In this document: piece after piece, positions 20,745 through 35,700 of the stretch
How the letters are laid out: the number at the start of each line of letters is the position of its first letter
Numbering within the stretch: the first letter of the stretch is position 1
Assembly (NCBI GenBank): GCA_036426205.1
Contig: CM071569.1
Location: 663,460-727,459, forward strand
Direction of reading: 5' to 3'
DNA from: Ascaphus truei
Lineage: Eukaryota; Chordata; Amphibia; Anura; Ascaphidae
DNA: 64,000 nt
Program-made: the position numbers and the translations under genes
The notes under the pieces: generated by a model
What the model saw: the letters and a program-made list of their open reading frames with translations, nothing else
Databases searched by the model: none
Told to the model about the DNA's origin: nothing

Positions 20745-23700
20745 CTAAAATAGAAAGAGAATAGAATTGTTAGTGTATTCTTGATTACTGTGAATGAAGG
20801 GTTGTACTACAGTAGCTGGTACAATAATAATGGGAATATGTACTCTTTGTCATTAAGGAAAGGTCACTATAAATATCAGTAAACAAGAATACTTCTACAA
20901 AATATATTGGCTTCTCATTACAGAAACTTGATTTTTACCAATGTCGGAGAACATGTAATAAAAGGAAATCCAGGACTTTCAGGGCAGGGTAACCTCACAA
21001 TCACCTGCATTAGTAACTATGTGCTAGAACTTTCAGGTACTGTAAGTGAAATTAGGCAATCCAACTTTGAACATCTTCTAATGACGTAACTATTTACCCG
21101 TGCTGTTGATTTCATTGCTTTATTTACTAGGAAAACGCTACATTTTATACCGCATTGTTGGATGAGTGCGTAAACCTGGTAGGACAAGGATTCATAACAC
21201 GGAATGAAATTCAGGGAAAACAACATTTGAAATGCCATCAATTTGTGGATGTTGTCATCAAAATTGTCCTAGTATTCTTCAAATACTTTCTGGGCAAGCT
21301 ACCCGCCCATCTGAAGAAGCTCCTCACTCCTACCACATGCAGCACTTATCCTCTGAGATCTGACTCCAAAAGACTGTTCATGGTCCCAAGGCTCAACAAA
21401 GTATCCGGCCACTCCTCCTTCTCTTACCATGCACCCCAAAACTGGAACAGTCTACCGGAGACTCTCACTACAGCCACCAGTCTAAGTTCTTTCAAAACTA
21501 AAGCTGTCTCACATTTTAATCTGGTCTGTAACTGCTACATACGTCTATAATATATATTATCTCTAACTGTGCATGCAATGTCTTGTATAAAATGTATAAC
21601 CCTGCTCACTCATCGTAACTATGTATTTGTAACCATGTATTATTTGTCATCATAACTCTGTGCCCAGGACATACTTTTAAAACGAGAGGTAACTCTCAAT
21701 GCATTACTTCCTGGTAAAATATTTTATAAATAAATAAATAAACTTCAGTTAGAATTCGGTAATGCCCGGCCAATTTAAATCTCACATTATTGTGTGGTAT
21801 TAAAGGAGCCTATAAATAAGCCGCGTTTCCACTGACCATCGAGGCACCGGTAATGAAGTTGTCCAAAAAGTCCCTTCAAGACAGTGCTTGATCGCTGTGA
21901 CAGTCAAAGAAAAATGTAAATACTGAATACCACTTCAGCGCTCACATTATCGCAACTTAAAAAAGAAATACGTTTAATATTAAAGCGCAAACAGCATAAC
22001 ACCTCCATGTAACAATGAGGCTCTCCTTCCCAACAACCTGTCTGAACGGTGAAAAACAAAAAGCAACACACAGCTCATTAGTCTCAAGAAGGGTGTGACG
22101 GACATCGTGGGTACCGTGGAAAACCAAACAAAAACCTCTTGCGCAATGAATAATTATCACTGCCAGCTCCATGTCAAAGTAAATCTACAGGTTGTTGTGT
22201 TTGTTGTTGTTGTGTTTGTTGTTGTACAGTGTTTTATTACCGTGGTTACCCATTTATTTGCATTTGAAATATTTAATTTCTCTGAAACGGTTCAAATTGT
22301 CTGAAAATGTAATACAAGTTGCAAAATAACATATGTAATGGGTTTTTTTAATCACGAATCCAGCCGATGAGCTGTACCGTTTAATTTCTTTTTTTATCCC
22401 TTAAAAAATACAAAAAAATGAAATTCCATGATGGGAGCTGCACCCAATTGGCTGAAACTTCTGGCAGGTGTAAGTTAGGGCGGCAGAAAGATTCCAATAG
22501 AATTTCATCTGAATCGGTCAAGGCATTTAACCTTTGGTGAGAGAATACATGAACAAAGTAACAGGAAAAAACACATTCACAAGTGGCAACAAAATTCCGT
22601 AGATGTCTTTGCTCAGCTGTTGTGTTATTTCCATTTCAATGCCTGTGAGATCATTTATTTTGTTCAAAATGTAAATAGATTGTGACATAGACCCAGAATA
22701 TTCGGCAGCGGTCTGTCTGATTTTAAGGCAGAAAGTGGGAAAAAAGAGAAAAAATTATTCATTCCACAGTTTCACATTTGCTGAGACTGTGGGATAGAAA
22801 CTCCAGGCCAGAGATGAGTGGTTCTGTTTTTTCCCACACCTGCTCTCCTACTTACTAGAACAGGTATTTAGAGCAGTGAGGGTTGCTTTTTCAGTCTCTT
22901 GCCTAGAGCCTGGAGGTATCGCAGCTCCCCTGCATCCAGTTCGGGGAGGACGCCCCCTTCACATACTGCATAATCTGAGGATCTCATGGGACACTGTCCC
23001 CATCTCACAGTTAAGGACTCAATGTTATTCTGTGCGTTATTTTTAAGTTGGTACTGGCTTAGCCAGCCAACATTGAAGATAGGGATATGCATGTGAGTTA
23101 GACTCCAGACAGGAGTAGATGTTATTTTTATAAGTTTGTTTTGTTCTTAAAGTGATGGTGTTTAAAAATATGTAGTGTCACCAATGAAAAAATAAACCGC
23201 TGAAGGTTGAGGGCCGGGTGTCCCTTGTGTGTATTCACGTGTTTGTCCCCTTTTATGCAAAACAAACCCTACAAGAAAGGAAGTGTCCGGAAGAGCCTGG
23301 GCAGCGCTACAGAAAGGGAGCAGTTTGCCACAAGATATAGGGCTCTACGTATAAATGCAAATCGAGTGCACACGAAGCACAGCGGGAGAAGAAGGGCTCG
23401 AGGCAGTGGATTAAAATGTAACTATTTAATTGGCATAAGAGCAATCAAAAAGAAAAATGATCCCCTGAGGTCATTAAAAAATGAACACGATGCTATTTAA
23501 ATGAGTAAAGCTGGGTTCATGTTACGTTATTCTCTATAGTGAATCATTATTAATATGATGAAAAACTTAAGTTAACGTCACACTAAATAGAGCTAAATAG
23601 ATCTTAGTGTATCTGAGCCAAAGAGACAACAGTACATAATGTCAGGGGGGGGGGGGGAAAAAACATGAAACAAAGACATTCAAAGACACAGAAAAAAGGC

Positions 23701-26700
23701 CAAGTCAGATGACATTCAAATAGAGAGAGATTGTTTGACAGACAACACCCGTTTTAAAGTACTTATTGCTGATTAAAGGGAGTTTGGTAATGATGGCCCA
23801 GAGAGACAGTGCAAATTATACAATATTAACTAAGTTGTTCAGAATATTAAAAGAAATAAAAATAGCAATGAAATATACCAACAAAGCAGATTGCATATGT
23901 AGCCTGGAGCTCCCGTGGCTCCTGGAGACCCCCCTCCTCTTCTGCAGCGCGGTCGCGGGTGTCGACGGACCCGACGGCTGCTTCCAAGGGTGGGGGCCGG
24001 AGCAGGGAGCAGCGCGTCTTCCCCTGCATGCGGCTGGTTGCCGGGGACGCGATCGGGACGTTGCTAGGGCCGCGGTCGCGTCGCTAGGGTCCCGGCGGAT
24101 AGTGAAGAGGGCGCCGCCATTGAGGAGAGACTCGCGCATGCGCAGTGATCGCACAGGCGCAGGTAAGGCTCCAGAGCTAGGGAGAAGTCGCGCGAGTGTA
24201 GGGAGAGGCCAGGGAACAGTGAGGCAGCCCCAGATAGCCTGCGCATGTGCAGGGAAGCGCAACAAAAGCCCGCGAAGCCCTAGCCTACCAGGGAAGGCTC
24301 TGAGCAGGGACTACGAGTCCCATGAGCCTCTGCACGCACCACGTGATGCCAGGGAGCCAATAGGGCTTAGGATGACTTGGCAGAAGAGAAGAGATACATT
24401 GTTTGGGCTGGAGCTACGCAGTCAGTTGGAGTCCGGGAGCTGTGAGGGAAGGAAGGGTGCGGGGAGTGAGTGCAGCTCCTGCACCCAGATAGGTACCCAC
24501 ACCCCAGGTAGGCCCCAACTCCCCATTAAGTTAGTGGGTCTGGAAAGGGGCTATAGTGGTTTTAGTCACCTTGAGGTAGCGCTAGGGGTAGGATGCCTGA
24601 AGGGATATTCTGTTAACGAGGTCAGGAATTCTGGAGAGGATCTGCACTAGGCTAGCCAACAGTAGGTAGACGCCCAAGATAGGCACCTTGTTGCTCAGCG
24701 CTTTGGCTGCGAGCATCCAGTGGGTCTCAGCTTGTTGCTGCAGGCACTGGGAAGAGTTAAGGGGGTGGGACAGGTTATTAACCACTGTAGATCCCTAGGA
24801 GGTTCCCCCTAAGCCATTACAGGTTGCTGTGCTGTAGGGACGGCCTATAGTATAGCGCGTGTCACGTAGTGCTGTAGAGACAGGTCCTATGTTAGGGATC
24901 CTGTCACAGTAGGGTAGATTAGCTAGGGACACAGCGGACGCTGCGGTTCCTGCTAAGAGGTTCGGATCCAAGTTGGGGTCCGCAGAGACTGTTTCCAGGT
25001 TGGGATCGCCCCTGGCGGTCCGCGTGCAAGGAGACCGGTTGGGGATCAGATGACGCCATCCTACGACTGATCCTTTGTGAAGTCCTTGCAGGTCCGAGTG
25101 CAGGAGCACTCGGCAGGTACTCTATACGTACACCAACAAAGATCATAATATTCTGTTAACACATAGTGGCAGCGCTGACCACGGGACAAAGGGGGTTGGG
25201 CTGTGGGCACTGTGGGGATGTTATACGGTGGTGATGTTATGAGTACAATTATGATGTATTGTTATCGTTAATTCATTCAGTAAATCTGTTATCCATAATA
25301 CTGGTGTATGTGGTTTCTGGGTGGGTTCCTATGTTAGGGTCATTCTACATTTCCATAGAATCCTACATAGGTGGAGGCGCTGAAATCGAGACCGTTCCAG
25401 AGGATTCACCCCAGGCTCTCACTAGCGGAGGCTCAGGCCTCCTGTGAGCCTGCAGGTATATGCACCACACCTGGTAACACTATATGTTCCTTGCACCCAC
25501 AATATATTTGCGATTGGGGGGGGGAATACCCGTTACACATACACTCATCAAAACATAATCATAGAAACTGTCAACATTCATTGATACCTAAGCTTGCCAA
25601 TATGCAGTGGGAAAACTCACATATTTGAATCCCCAAATGATATTTTTCGGGAACACTTTAACACAATGTAGGCTCCTTACGAGTTACCGTTATAGTAGTA
25701 GATGTAGATCGATCCTGATAGATTTCCAATGGTATTTGTTGCTCCACAAATGTATAAATCATTTATCTGACTACGGTCAGCCTTGGACAAATCCAGGACA
25801 CTGGATCTCCCCTGGGCCGGCCCATCAAGAATGGATTCTTTCTCCCTAATAAAAAACAAAAAGAAAACAATATAGGAGCTGAAATATGATGTTACATTTC
25901 AGTAGATAAATATACAGTATAGACACATAAATTGGAACCCCCATTAGGCTGCGTCCATGTTTCCTGATTGCGTGCTGAGGCGCGCGGAGGCTGAGGGAAA
26001 GGGTGCTTTCCCTGGCCTTAGACCGGGCGCCGTGTCGGGGGGCGGGCCAGTAACGTCACGGAGCTGGTTCGTCCTCATCAGGCGGGCCGCTCACGTGACC
26101 GGCCCTGCGCTCCGGCGAGCGCCAAATCTAAATTTTCTATAAGGCCATACGCTTCTGCACGCTTGCGGAAGCATAGGCGAGCCCCTGCTAAAGGTGCTCT
26201 CATTGCGGCTGTAGTGGCTCACGAGTAAGCACCAGCACGCCTCAGCACGGGCGCTGACCATGCCCGAGGCCTTACAGTGCATGCTGTCTGAGCACTTAGA
26301 CCCACATCTACAGAGGTCCGTTATTGACCGGTTCCCTACCTTCTCCATGGTCAGGAGGCTGATCATGACCTACAGTGCAGCAGATTGTATCTCCCATACA
26401 GGTTGAAGCTATGGACGAATTCTGGAGTCATTGATTTCTTTCACCCACTGCTGGGTAGAGGGATGTGAGTCCATAAACTACAAAAAGCTTCCAGACCTCT
26501 GATCAATCTTTTTATCTTCTTCCGAGAGTCATAAACTTCAGCATTCATTAGCAGATAAAGATTCTTCATTTCCATTGTTGAAACGAACAGTGAATACGCA
26601 CCACAAACACACACAATAACATGCAGTATTCGCATTTCAGGCAGATATAACATAAAGGACTCTACATAATACTTAATATTGCCCAGGCATGTCAGGCAAA

Positions 26701-29700
26701 GTCTTTTAGTAAGTTTGTCCTTTATGGGCCCAAATCCTGCCAATTTCTGCCTTTCTTCTAATTTGTCTGCTAGTGGACGACGTACATTTGTACATAATAT
26801 TAAAGCAAATAAACACACATCATACACCAATCCATTCACCTTAACCCTCGCTGTAGGGTTTGAATACAGGGCTTTAACATCATTTTTGAAAACTCCAATT
26901 TCAGCATCCATAGAGAGAAGCATCGTGGGAATTTGTTGTCTTTGGGCGTAATGGTTTATGTTGATTAGTGTTTTTGTGTTGTCTAAAGAAGCTATTTATT
27001 CTTCAGGTTACTTACAGACATTTGGTATACACATCAAAAATTACATGCGTTTCTTCTAGGTCATACACTCGTGACATCTCCATTGATGTTTCGCTCTTCT
27101 CTGATGTTTTCAACCAACATCGCTCAGACCAAGTTCTTATACATAAAATACTACATAGAATAGGAAATGTCTACCTAGTGTATTTCTGTACAAGGACTTT
27201 TTGTCTGACATATAGTCTTTGGTGTCTTTGGTGACGGCTTCAGCGCTACAGAGTTGGAGCTCTGCGGGAGCAGCACAGGGATATCTTTGAACATTTACCT
27301 CAGCTTGTTACTGCCTGATATCCCCCTGCTTCTCGTAAGTAGGGTTTTGATTTTACCACCTCTGGATCACCAGTTATTTCTCACTGTTCTATGGTCCTTT
27401 TTTATGACATTGTTCATTATGTTTTAATAAATCATATTATTTTAGTCTGTTACTTTTGAGTTTGTATGTAGTGTATTTAGCATAGGATGTCATTACCCAA
27501 CAGTTATATGCTATGATTTGTTTTTGTTTGTCTTTTCTCTTTTTACATGACCTGTGAGCAACAGTGCGGATTCCAGAAGATCACAGGACTCATCTTTTTG
27601 GACATTATCTGGCGCCAGGTTTATTTTGTTTCATGTGTTATTCTGTCTGTACTGGACAGTAGTTATCAGGCAGCCTATCTTTATTTAAAGAGTGTATTAT
27701 TGATTGTATTACTAGTTAGTTATTTAGTCACTTTAGCACTTTATTCACAGCAAAAGAAGTCAACCTTGTCCAACTTTCAAAGTCAATGACCGAACTTTCA
27801 AAGTACTAAACTTTCAGAGTACCAGCCACCAGCCCCTGTCTATAATCTATCAACCATGCTATTCTTAGGAACGGGTGGAGGTGGGTGGAAGAGGATACGA
27901 TTTATTACAACCTCGTGGTGAGGGAACAGTCTGTCCATATGTGTATGCCACAAATATGGGAGTGGGCCATTGCCCAAAAGCCGGACAATGCCCGCATGGC
28001 CATTGTCCTGGTGGATGACTTTCTAGCTGCTTTTTTGTTTAACCCCTTACTCTGAGTTGTCCTTTGATCCCTGTGTAAATCGTCATGTCGCCAGTAACAC
28101 CTTGTGTTTCACCCAAAACAATGAAGGTTTTCACATATCTTTTAAACTCTTTCAGATACACGTTTCGGTGAGGCGGACCAGTACCGACCACCGATGGGGT
28201 GTGAACATCTTCTTCAGATTTGACCTTTTGTCAACAAAACGCTGGATGGTCGGTGCGATAGTCATTTGCGCTTTTAAGAATGCATGCAATCAGTGTATAG
28301 CAGGCAACTTTTCGTGGCATATGACACGTTCAGCTCAGACACAGACAGAGACACTAACGGCAACCGCGTCTCGGTGCTCAGAAGCACGATGGGTGGGGGA
28401 GGGTAAGCACTCTTTTTATTGCCTACATTAATTGTTACGACAAGGCCAATAAAAGCAGTCCCACTTCTCCCCCACACAATACTGTCCCACATTCATTGCA
28501 AAATGGACAGTATGCAACTACATAATCAGTGCATCTAATAGTTTTATGCAATTCACCATGTCTTTGTGTAGGCTTTGGACACAACGTACAGTGTAGTACA
28601 GTACCTGACGAGGTGTAATGTGCGGTTAGGAGGAGCGTTCGACACCCAGCGCCTTTGAACTTGATCATAACTTGCAAGTTAGGTCAGGATTGTGTGCAAA
28701 TCCTGCTTGTTGTTGCATTTTAGCCAGCAATAATGTACGGTATGGGAGAAATCCCTGGTAACCCACTGCCCTAACCGTGTGTGTGTGTGTGCGCTAAGCT
28801 GCAGCTGCGACTCGGTACTCAGAAGCACGATGGGTGGGGGAGGGTATGCACTATGCACTCATTTCTTTTTATGTCAATGTCTCTCCAGGTTTTGCTTAAA
28901 CAAATCCAACAAAGGCAGTCCCACCTGCCCCGCGCCCCAACAGGGAGGCTATTGTTCGCCAATGTTGGCTGTTTCTGCCCAGTTGTTTTTTTTGTTGCTT
29001 AATCCCCTTATTTTTGTCCTGCAGAAAATGCTAACTTTAATCCTAATAGAGGTATATTAGTATTTTATCTGGTAGTGTTAGGACTTGCGAACAGGTGTTT
29101 GCCTTGTCGTGGCTCGCAAGCTTACAACGCTTTGGCCAAAGGGTTAAACTAAATGACCCTATTTCAAGAGAATATATAAGTATTTTACTGTGTATTTCTG
29201 TCATGTTGGATGTAGCATTGGGCTTCTCTGTCGTCTGTTGTATACATATGCCACGCTCAATAGCACTCCATTTTGACACATATACATATATATATATTTT
29301 GTGGGGGCTCAGGGGTTCCCAAAAAGAGCTTACTGGGGTTCTGTGTTTTGTTAACTTTAATAATTGCAGGGTAATCTACAGACACTGCGCCCCGCACCCC
29401 CAAAACAGTCCTTACTACCACAAATGATGACGACAATGTCGCTAGATAACAAAAGACAAAAATACCCAATGCTACATCCAATGTGTCAAAATAGTTAGTT
29501 AAATACTTCAATGTTAGTATTCTCACGAGTAAGGGTCATTTAGTTAAACCCTGCGGCCAAAGCGTTATAAGCCTGCAGCCACGTCACGGCATGACCAGTA
29601 CTCCCAACACTACCTGTGAGAATTCTCATTTACCTCTGCAGTGGAGGGAGAATGGTTTTAATAGACCTGTCCTGCACAGGTACCTGGAAAAACCTGCTAC

Positions 29701-32700
29701 TTTAAAAGTGAGGTGGGGTGAGCTTAATAGCAATAGATGCATTGTAGATATTACAAAATCTGCTATTGGTACAGTATTGTAGGTGAGAGTTGCCCTAACT
29801 GGGGGTTCTGTGGGGAATGCAGGGACTGTGACAGCAGCAGGGATGCCCTAACTCAGATTTTTTTATTTGGTGGGGGGTGGGGGTGAGGGGGAAATTCAGC
29901 AAGCAACACTGTAGACATTTTTTAATGGGAAGGGAGAGAAGAGCGGGTACATGATCTTCCCATTATGGGCTGTAAAGTTGTGATATTGCGATATTATTAA
30001 CGTTGAATACATTTTTAATTTTCAACTCGTCTTTGCGTGTATAGACAAAGTGAAGACATACTTCTAGTAAATTTGTACACATTTTCATGGGAAATGTGTT
30101 GCTTATTTGTAATGCGACTAATTGTAGAGAATGTTTTTGTTAAATCATTGTTTATCGTTTCTTTTCCCTTATGTTAATTGTAAATATTTATTACCATTGA
30201 GGATCCTAACAAAATACAGAAAAGCCCAATGCTACATCCAATATGACAAAAATACACAGTGAAACCCTTTGGCCAAAGCGTTATAAGCCTGCAAGGCCAC
30301 ATCAAGGCATGACCATTAGCATGTCCTAACACTACCCGATTAAAATTCCTATTTACCTCTATTAGGAGGGAGAATTACCACATTGGATCTGTCCAAACCC
30401 AGTAACATGAAAACTTAAAAAGTGGGGGAGGGGTGAGCTTAAACCCTGGGGGAGAGGCCATTAACCTCCAAACAGCTGAGACCAGCTGGAAAAAAATGTT
30501 AATAAACACACAGAATCCCAGAAAGCTCAAGAAACCCCAAAACATGCCACATAATATATATATATATATATAAGAGATTATCTATAATATATATATATAT
30601 ATGTACATAACATAAGTGTCAAAAGGAGTGCTACTGGGCGTGGCCAAATGCATACAACAAAAGACAAGAGAAGTCCAAAGCTACATCCAATATGACAAAA
30701 ATACACAGTGAAATACTTATATATTCTCTTGAAAAGGGGTCATTTAGTAAAACCCTTTGGCCAAAGCGTTATTAGCCTGCTATCCACGTCAATGTCTAAT
30801 GGTGACTATGGGTGTTCACATCTCCTGGGAAAGGATTGCCATAAGGAGCTCAGATTGAGGACACTCCTGAAGATGGGGTACACTAGTGGGTGTACACGGT
30901 AGCTCACCCCAGCAGGTCTGAGCTGGGGGGGGGGGGGGGAGGATATGTGAGGAAGTGAAGGGTTAACTTCCTCACTGTGTGGCAGCAGACCACACCCTAA
31001 CTCCTAGGCTGTAGGTAATTAGCTCCTGAGCTCTTTAAAAGCAGGAATTTACATACAGTCAGCGCTTCCAGATCCTGCAGCGGCAGGGTCACGCTACTCG
31101 GGAGAACGACCTTAGAGTCTGCTGGAATGCTACAGAGGCTACCTGTTCCAGAACTTAAAGAGACAGGTCAAAACGCTGTGGGGACTGCCCAGAAGGGTGT
31201 TTCTGACACTAACACATGCCGGAGATCATTACATTTCTTTGTACAGTACATGTCATTTTTAATTGGGACACTGTACTTGCAATATGTTATTGTTCTCACC
31301 TGCTAAGCAACCAAACAGGCGATCGTACTGACTCACCACCTGACCCACCAGGACTTGGTTCTCCTCCAGTGACCGCACGTTGCAGACCCCTTCCACGATG
31401 CGCCTGCGTGCCGGAGGAGGCGCATCAGCTGGTGGAGCCTCTGACGCTTCACAGGTCTGCTGCTCGATTCCCTTCTCTCCCTGTCTGCTCCTCCCAGAAC
31501 CCTTTTGCTGATCCCTGCTGGACTCCTACATTTACCCGAACTCTAGGCCTCATGACCTCTCCTGGTGTAGGAGAGGTCATGAGGCCTAGTGTTCTGGTCA
31601 ATGTAGGAGTAAATATAAAGAACTCACACTCCTCCCATGTCCACTCGCACTCCTCTCATGCGCACTCACTCCTCTACTGCCCACTCACACGTCCACTCCT
31701 CCCCTACATGTCACTCACTCCCTCAAAACACACACACACACAAAACAGAGATTGAAAAGAAAGAATTACATTAAATGACAGACTATCAAAAAACTTTCAC
31801 ACTGACAAGACAAGAAAATGTTACATAAAAATAAGAACAGAAGACAAGACTCATTTCTAATGAGCAGTATCAGCAAAACCTCCAAACTCCTAGCAGTCTA
31901 TCTTCTCATCCCCCACTTTTTTAAAGACCCGTTTTTGAAAATACGATTTGCAACAGAGAACAGGGTTCTTTCACACATTTCATTCCGTGACTACTGAACA
32001 TACCCAACCATGTGGTTTGCCAATAACAAATTCGGAGCTAATAGACTAGGCCCCTATGACTGTAAGGATGCAAGTGTGTCTAACAGTGCTTTGTGCAATG
32101 TATACCTTGTCCATGAGTAGTGAGTGACTGGAGGGTTGGCATCCGCCTCACATACAAGTTGGGGAGTTCCTTTCGGATCTGTAAGAACATTGATATGCAC
32201 AGTCTGAGGCGCATCTAAACAAGATCGTAAGAAAAATAGATATTTAAACAATTGGAGGGGCCTAATAAAATATTACCAAACTCCTTTTCATATGCTTTTT
32301 GTTAATGAACATACTGGGTTTTATGTATCAAGGCAAAAGTGAAGCCATTCTGGAGGTGCGTGACATTGAAAACATCATATTAACACATTTATCCATACAT
32401 CATATTCCCAACAGGGTGGTTTGACAAGAGATGTCTGTTATAATGATGGATTCTAACAATTATATTGGAGATTATGGACAAATTAAGTGATTGTGCCCTA
32501 ACCTTTATTCTGATACCGAAATTGAAATCAGAAATCAATTCAGTAAGAGACTTGGGTAATACAAATGGCTAGTAGTCTGAAGCGATAGTAATTTCTCATG
32601 CAAGAACATCCAGATCCATAAATCTCTCGACTCCCCTCCAGGATGGGCCATTATATCCATGAAAGGCTCATTGTGACAACCATCATCACCGTTTGGGGAT

Positions 32701-35700
32701 TTTTACCTACAGCCTTTGATCACCAATAAGACACGTGTAGCCATGTCTAAGATTGGTGTACATATCTCTTTCTCATGCTGGCAGTAAACCTGGTAAGTAT
32801 GCAGGATTGCCAGCAACAATCATGAGGTTTGCCCTCACACCCTGGTGAGGTGTCATATGTCCCCAAAGGAAGTGACAGCATGCAGTGTGTTCCCACTTAG
32901 TGGTACAGAGCATGTTTGTTCTCCGGGGGGTGATATAAGACACAGCACTGCCTAAAGTTAGGAGTTCAGTTTCCTGTTGTTGTGCTGCCTCTGTTCAGTG
33001 AAAGGCACGTGAAGGTTTGCAACAGTGTTGCAGTGTCTCATGCTAGCTGTGAGTCAGTGAGCATACGCAGCAGAGAGAGAGAGGAGCTTACAGCAGAAGA
33101 GAAGCTGGGGAATCTCTCTGAGAGGATAGGTGGAAAGTAGCTCTATTAGAGAAGGGACCTTCCTAAGGGAGTGCTACAAAGAGATGAGTGGCTGAGCTGT
33201 TATCTGTGAGGGGCAGCTGGCCCACATCACCATGCCAATAAAGATGCCCTGTTCGAATATACCTCCACTGTGTGAGTGTGAAGTTACTCAGCAGTGGATG
33301 GCACCACCAAGAAGGAGTTCCTCACCAGGACCATCTCCCTGCGGAAGCACAGATCCTGATGAGGTGGAGGCGCTGCACTGGATATAGGTAGGACTCGCAC
33401 ACACTACCTCAGCTGCCTGTCTGGATGACATCCCCTAATACCATCAAGTGGGAGACTCAGGAGCCCTGTTGCCTACAGGTGCACCACCAGACACGAACAC
33501 ATAATGGGGACTGGTTAGACTACCCGGGCCAATGTGCGATTGGGGGGGGGAAAACTCGTTACACACGCTATGTCAGGAATTCTACTGCTTTCATTCATTC
33601 ATTGTCTCGGATTGATTTTGTTGATAAAGACACACTGTTAATAACATTAAGAGTCTTTACACTTACAGTACGTTCCTCATAATCTTGGCAAGGAAGCAAT
33701 TTATGCCCATATCCCTTCCAGTAAAATATACCATAGACCACCATGCAGACGTTGTTACATTGGCAAAACATCTGGAACGTTTAACGAATGGATACATGAG
33801 AACATTCAGCAATTAGGAGCAGTTCTTGTCGACCGCCATTTGGGAGTTAAATGCCAACCTGTTGTATGACATTTTACGGAGAAAGTCACATCTTGGCAAC
33901 ACTGTGGGGTATGCTTATAGTGCAGATAGAGTACCATAATGGGGAAGGAGACAGAAACAGGTTGGTACTTGAAGACAAAATGATCTTTAAACTAGGCACA
34001 CGTTTCCCTCTGGAACTAAAGAAGGACTTCATGCTTGCACGCTTTTTGTGATACCGCCTGGAACTGGCATGGCCAGGTCGTTGCTACACGTCATGGGAAC
34101 AAATGGGTAGGAGTATACCCTGGTCAGGGAAACTAACTCCCTGGCTACCTGAATTTGACTCCTCTCCAGACTCGTCTGAACTTGCTAACTACCTGCAGAC
34201 TGGACATGTCCCCGGTATCCTCATGTGCCCAGACAGCAGAATGTAAACTATTATGCTTCTCACTTCATGGCCCCCTCCTAGTGTGTGCTAAACAGTCGCT
34301 GTGTATATTTAGAGCACTCTTTATGTTCCTGAACTTAAAGCAGATAGTGGACATCTACTTTGTTCTTGCTGACTCTTATCTCAACTACTCTGTTTTATAT
34401 GGATTTCAAATTGCCGTATTGGTGCCGCTACTGTTTCCCGACTAGAGATGAGCAAACCAGTCCAAATCCGTGTGTCTCGGATTATCCCGAATTTGCCATT
34501 TAAAATCCGTTCCGCGGTGTAAAATCCACCAATGGATTGGTACAGTTTCAATCTGTGCGGATTACTCCAAAACTGCCATTGTATAAAACACACTGGTGGA
34601 TTTTTAACAATCCATCTGTGCATTTCGCAATCCGCTGACAGATGTTAAGAATCAAATCCGCAAAATCAGAAATCCAGATTGTCGGTGTTTTAAAAAAAAC
34701 AAAAAACGCAAAAGGCGAAATCGCCATGTTTGAGACTGATTTGCGGACCAAAGGAACTGGCCAATCAGCGGCGGACCTAAACCTGCCCCCAAAAATCTCC
34801 CATGTCTAGGACTTCTGACACTAGTTCAACTGCCTATTTACTACTTACCCTGAATATTCCAGAAAGTGAATTTATTCTGCTGTTCAAATGTGATGTTAGC
34901 AAAAGAACTGACGTACAATAAGAATGAAGTTAGACAAAGGGATTTTATACCACCCTCTCTTCAAATTCTATTTAACAATGGACACTGCTGTTCAAACTTC
35001 TGATATGAGAAGGAAGCCCGAAGTGTGTAACGTGTAAGCAGATCATTATGAAAAAAAACGTTTAAAAGGGAAAAAAAAAAAAAACACAATTGCTATGAAC
35101 TTATTTTATGACTAAACCATTCCCGGGCCCAGCTGTTACTCACACTGTATATTCCTTAAAATGACATTTTCCTGCTCTTCACACGTCCCGTTACCCTGAG
35201 ATACACAACAAGTAACCTTGTGGCCATATAGACTTGGTGTAGGCACCATATACAACTGGCTGTATGTAGTCACTGTCCGGTTTGCATGTGAGGTTGTAGA
35301 TTCCTTTGCAGTATAATTCCTCCCTTTTGTTATCCAGCTGATGTTTGCAGCTGGCTTGGCTGCAGCCGCTTCACATATGGCCACAATGCTGAGGGTCGGG
35401 CCCACTGTTACTGGGTCATCGGGTGGCTGCACAATGACCATTGGTCGAACTATAAAGAAAACACAAGAGAAGGTCAGTGCATGATATAATCACAAATAAA
35501 GGGACAGCTTAAAACAAATCTTTCCCCCAATGCAGCTGAACAACCTTAACACATAATCAACATAAACGTGAGCATTTCACATTTAGAATTTCCATGAAAA
35601 CTACGGGTTTTCTGTTACAGTGGACTATTATAAATCGCTTATACATCGTGTCTCTGTTAGCAAACAATGTGACACATTAGTCTTTGTGCCGCTTTGCACC

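Noticed and set aside
23766..24650. Plus-strand frame of 294 codons.
   Set aside because: It crosses a CpG-rich, stop-poor block with no recognisable domain, no conserved start and Arg/Gly-rich composition; more likely retroelement-derived non-coding sequence.
25946..26275. GC-rich segment considered as a promoter or CpG island of the receptor gene.
   Set aside because: It lies between the D3b and D3a exons, deep inside the gene, and resembles a small repetitive element; no first exon is adjacent.
28158..28222. Possible sixth hammerhead motif on the minus strand (CTGAAGA, then GAAACGTGT).
   Set aside because: Core words are present, but stem I does not pair and the stem II arm is long and irregular; kept only as a likely Penelope terminal fragment.
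31216..31755. Plus-strand frame of 179 codons.
   Set aside because: It runs through a perfect palindrome and CACTC/ACACAC simple sequence; no domain or conserved motif.
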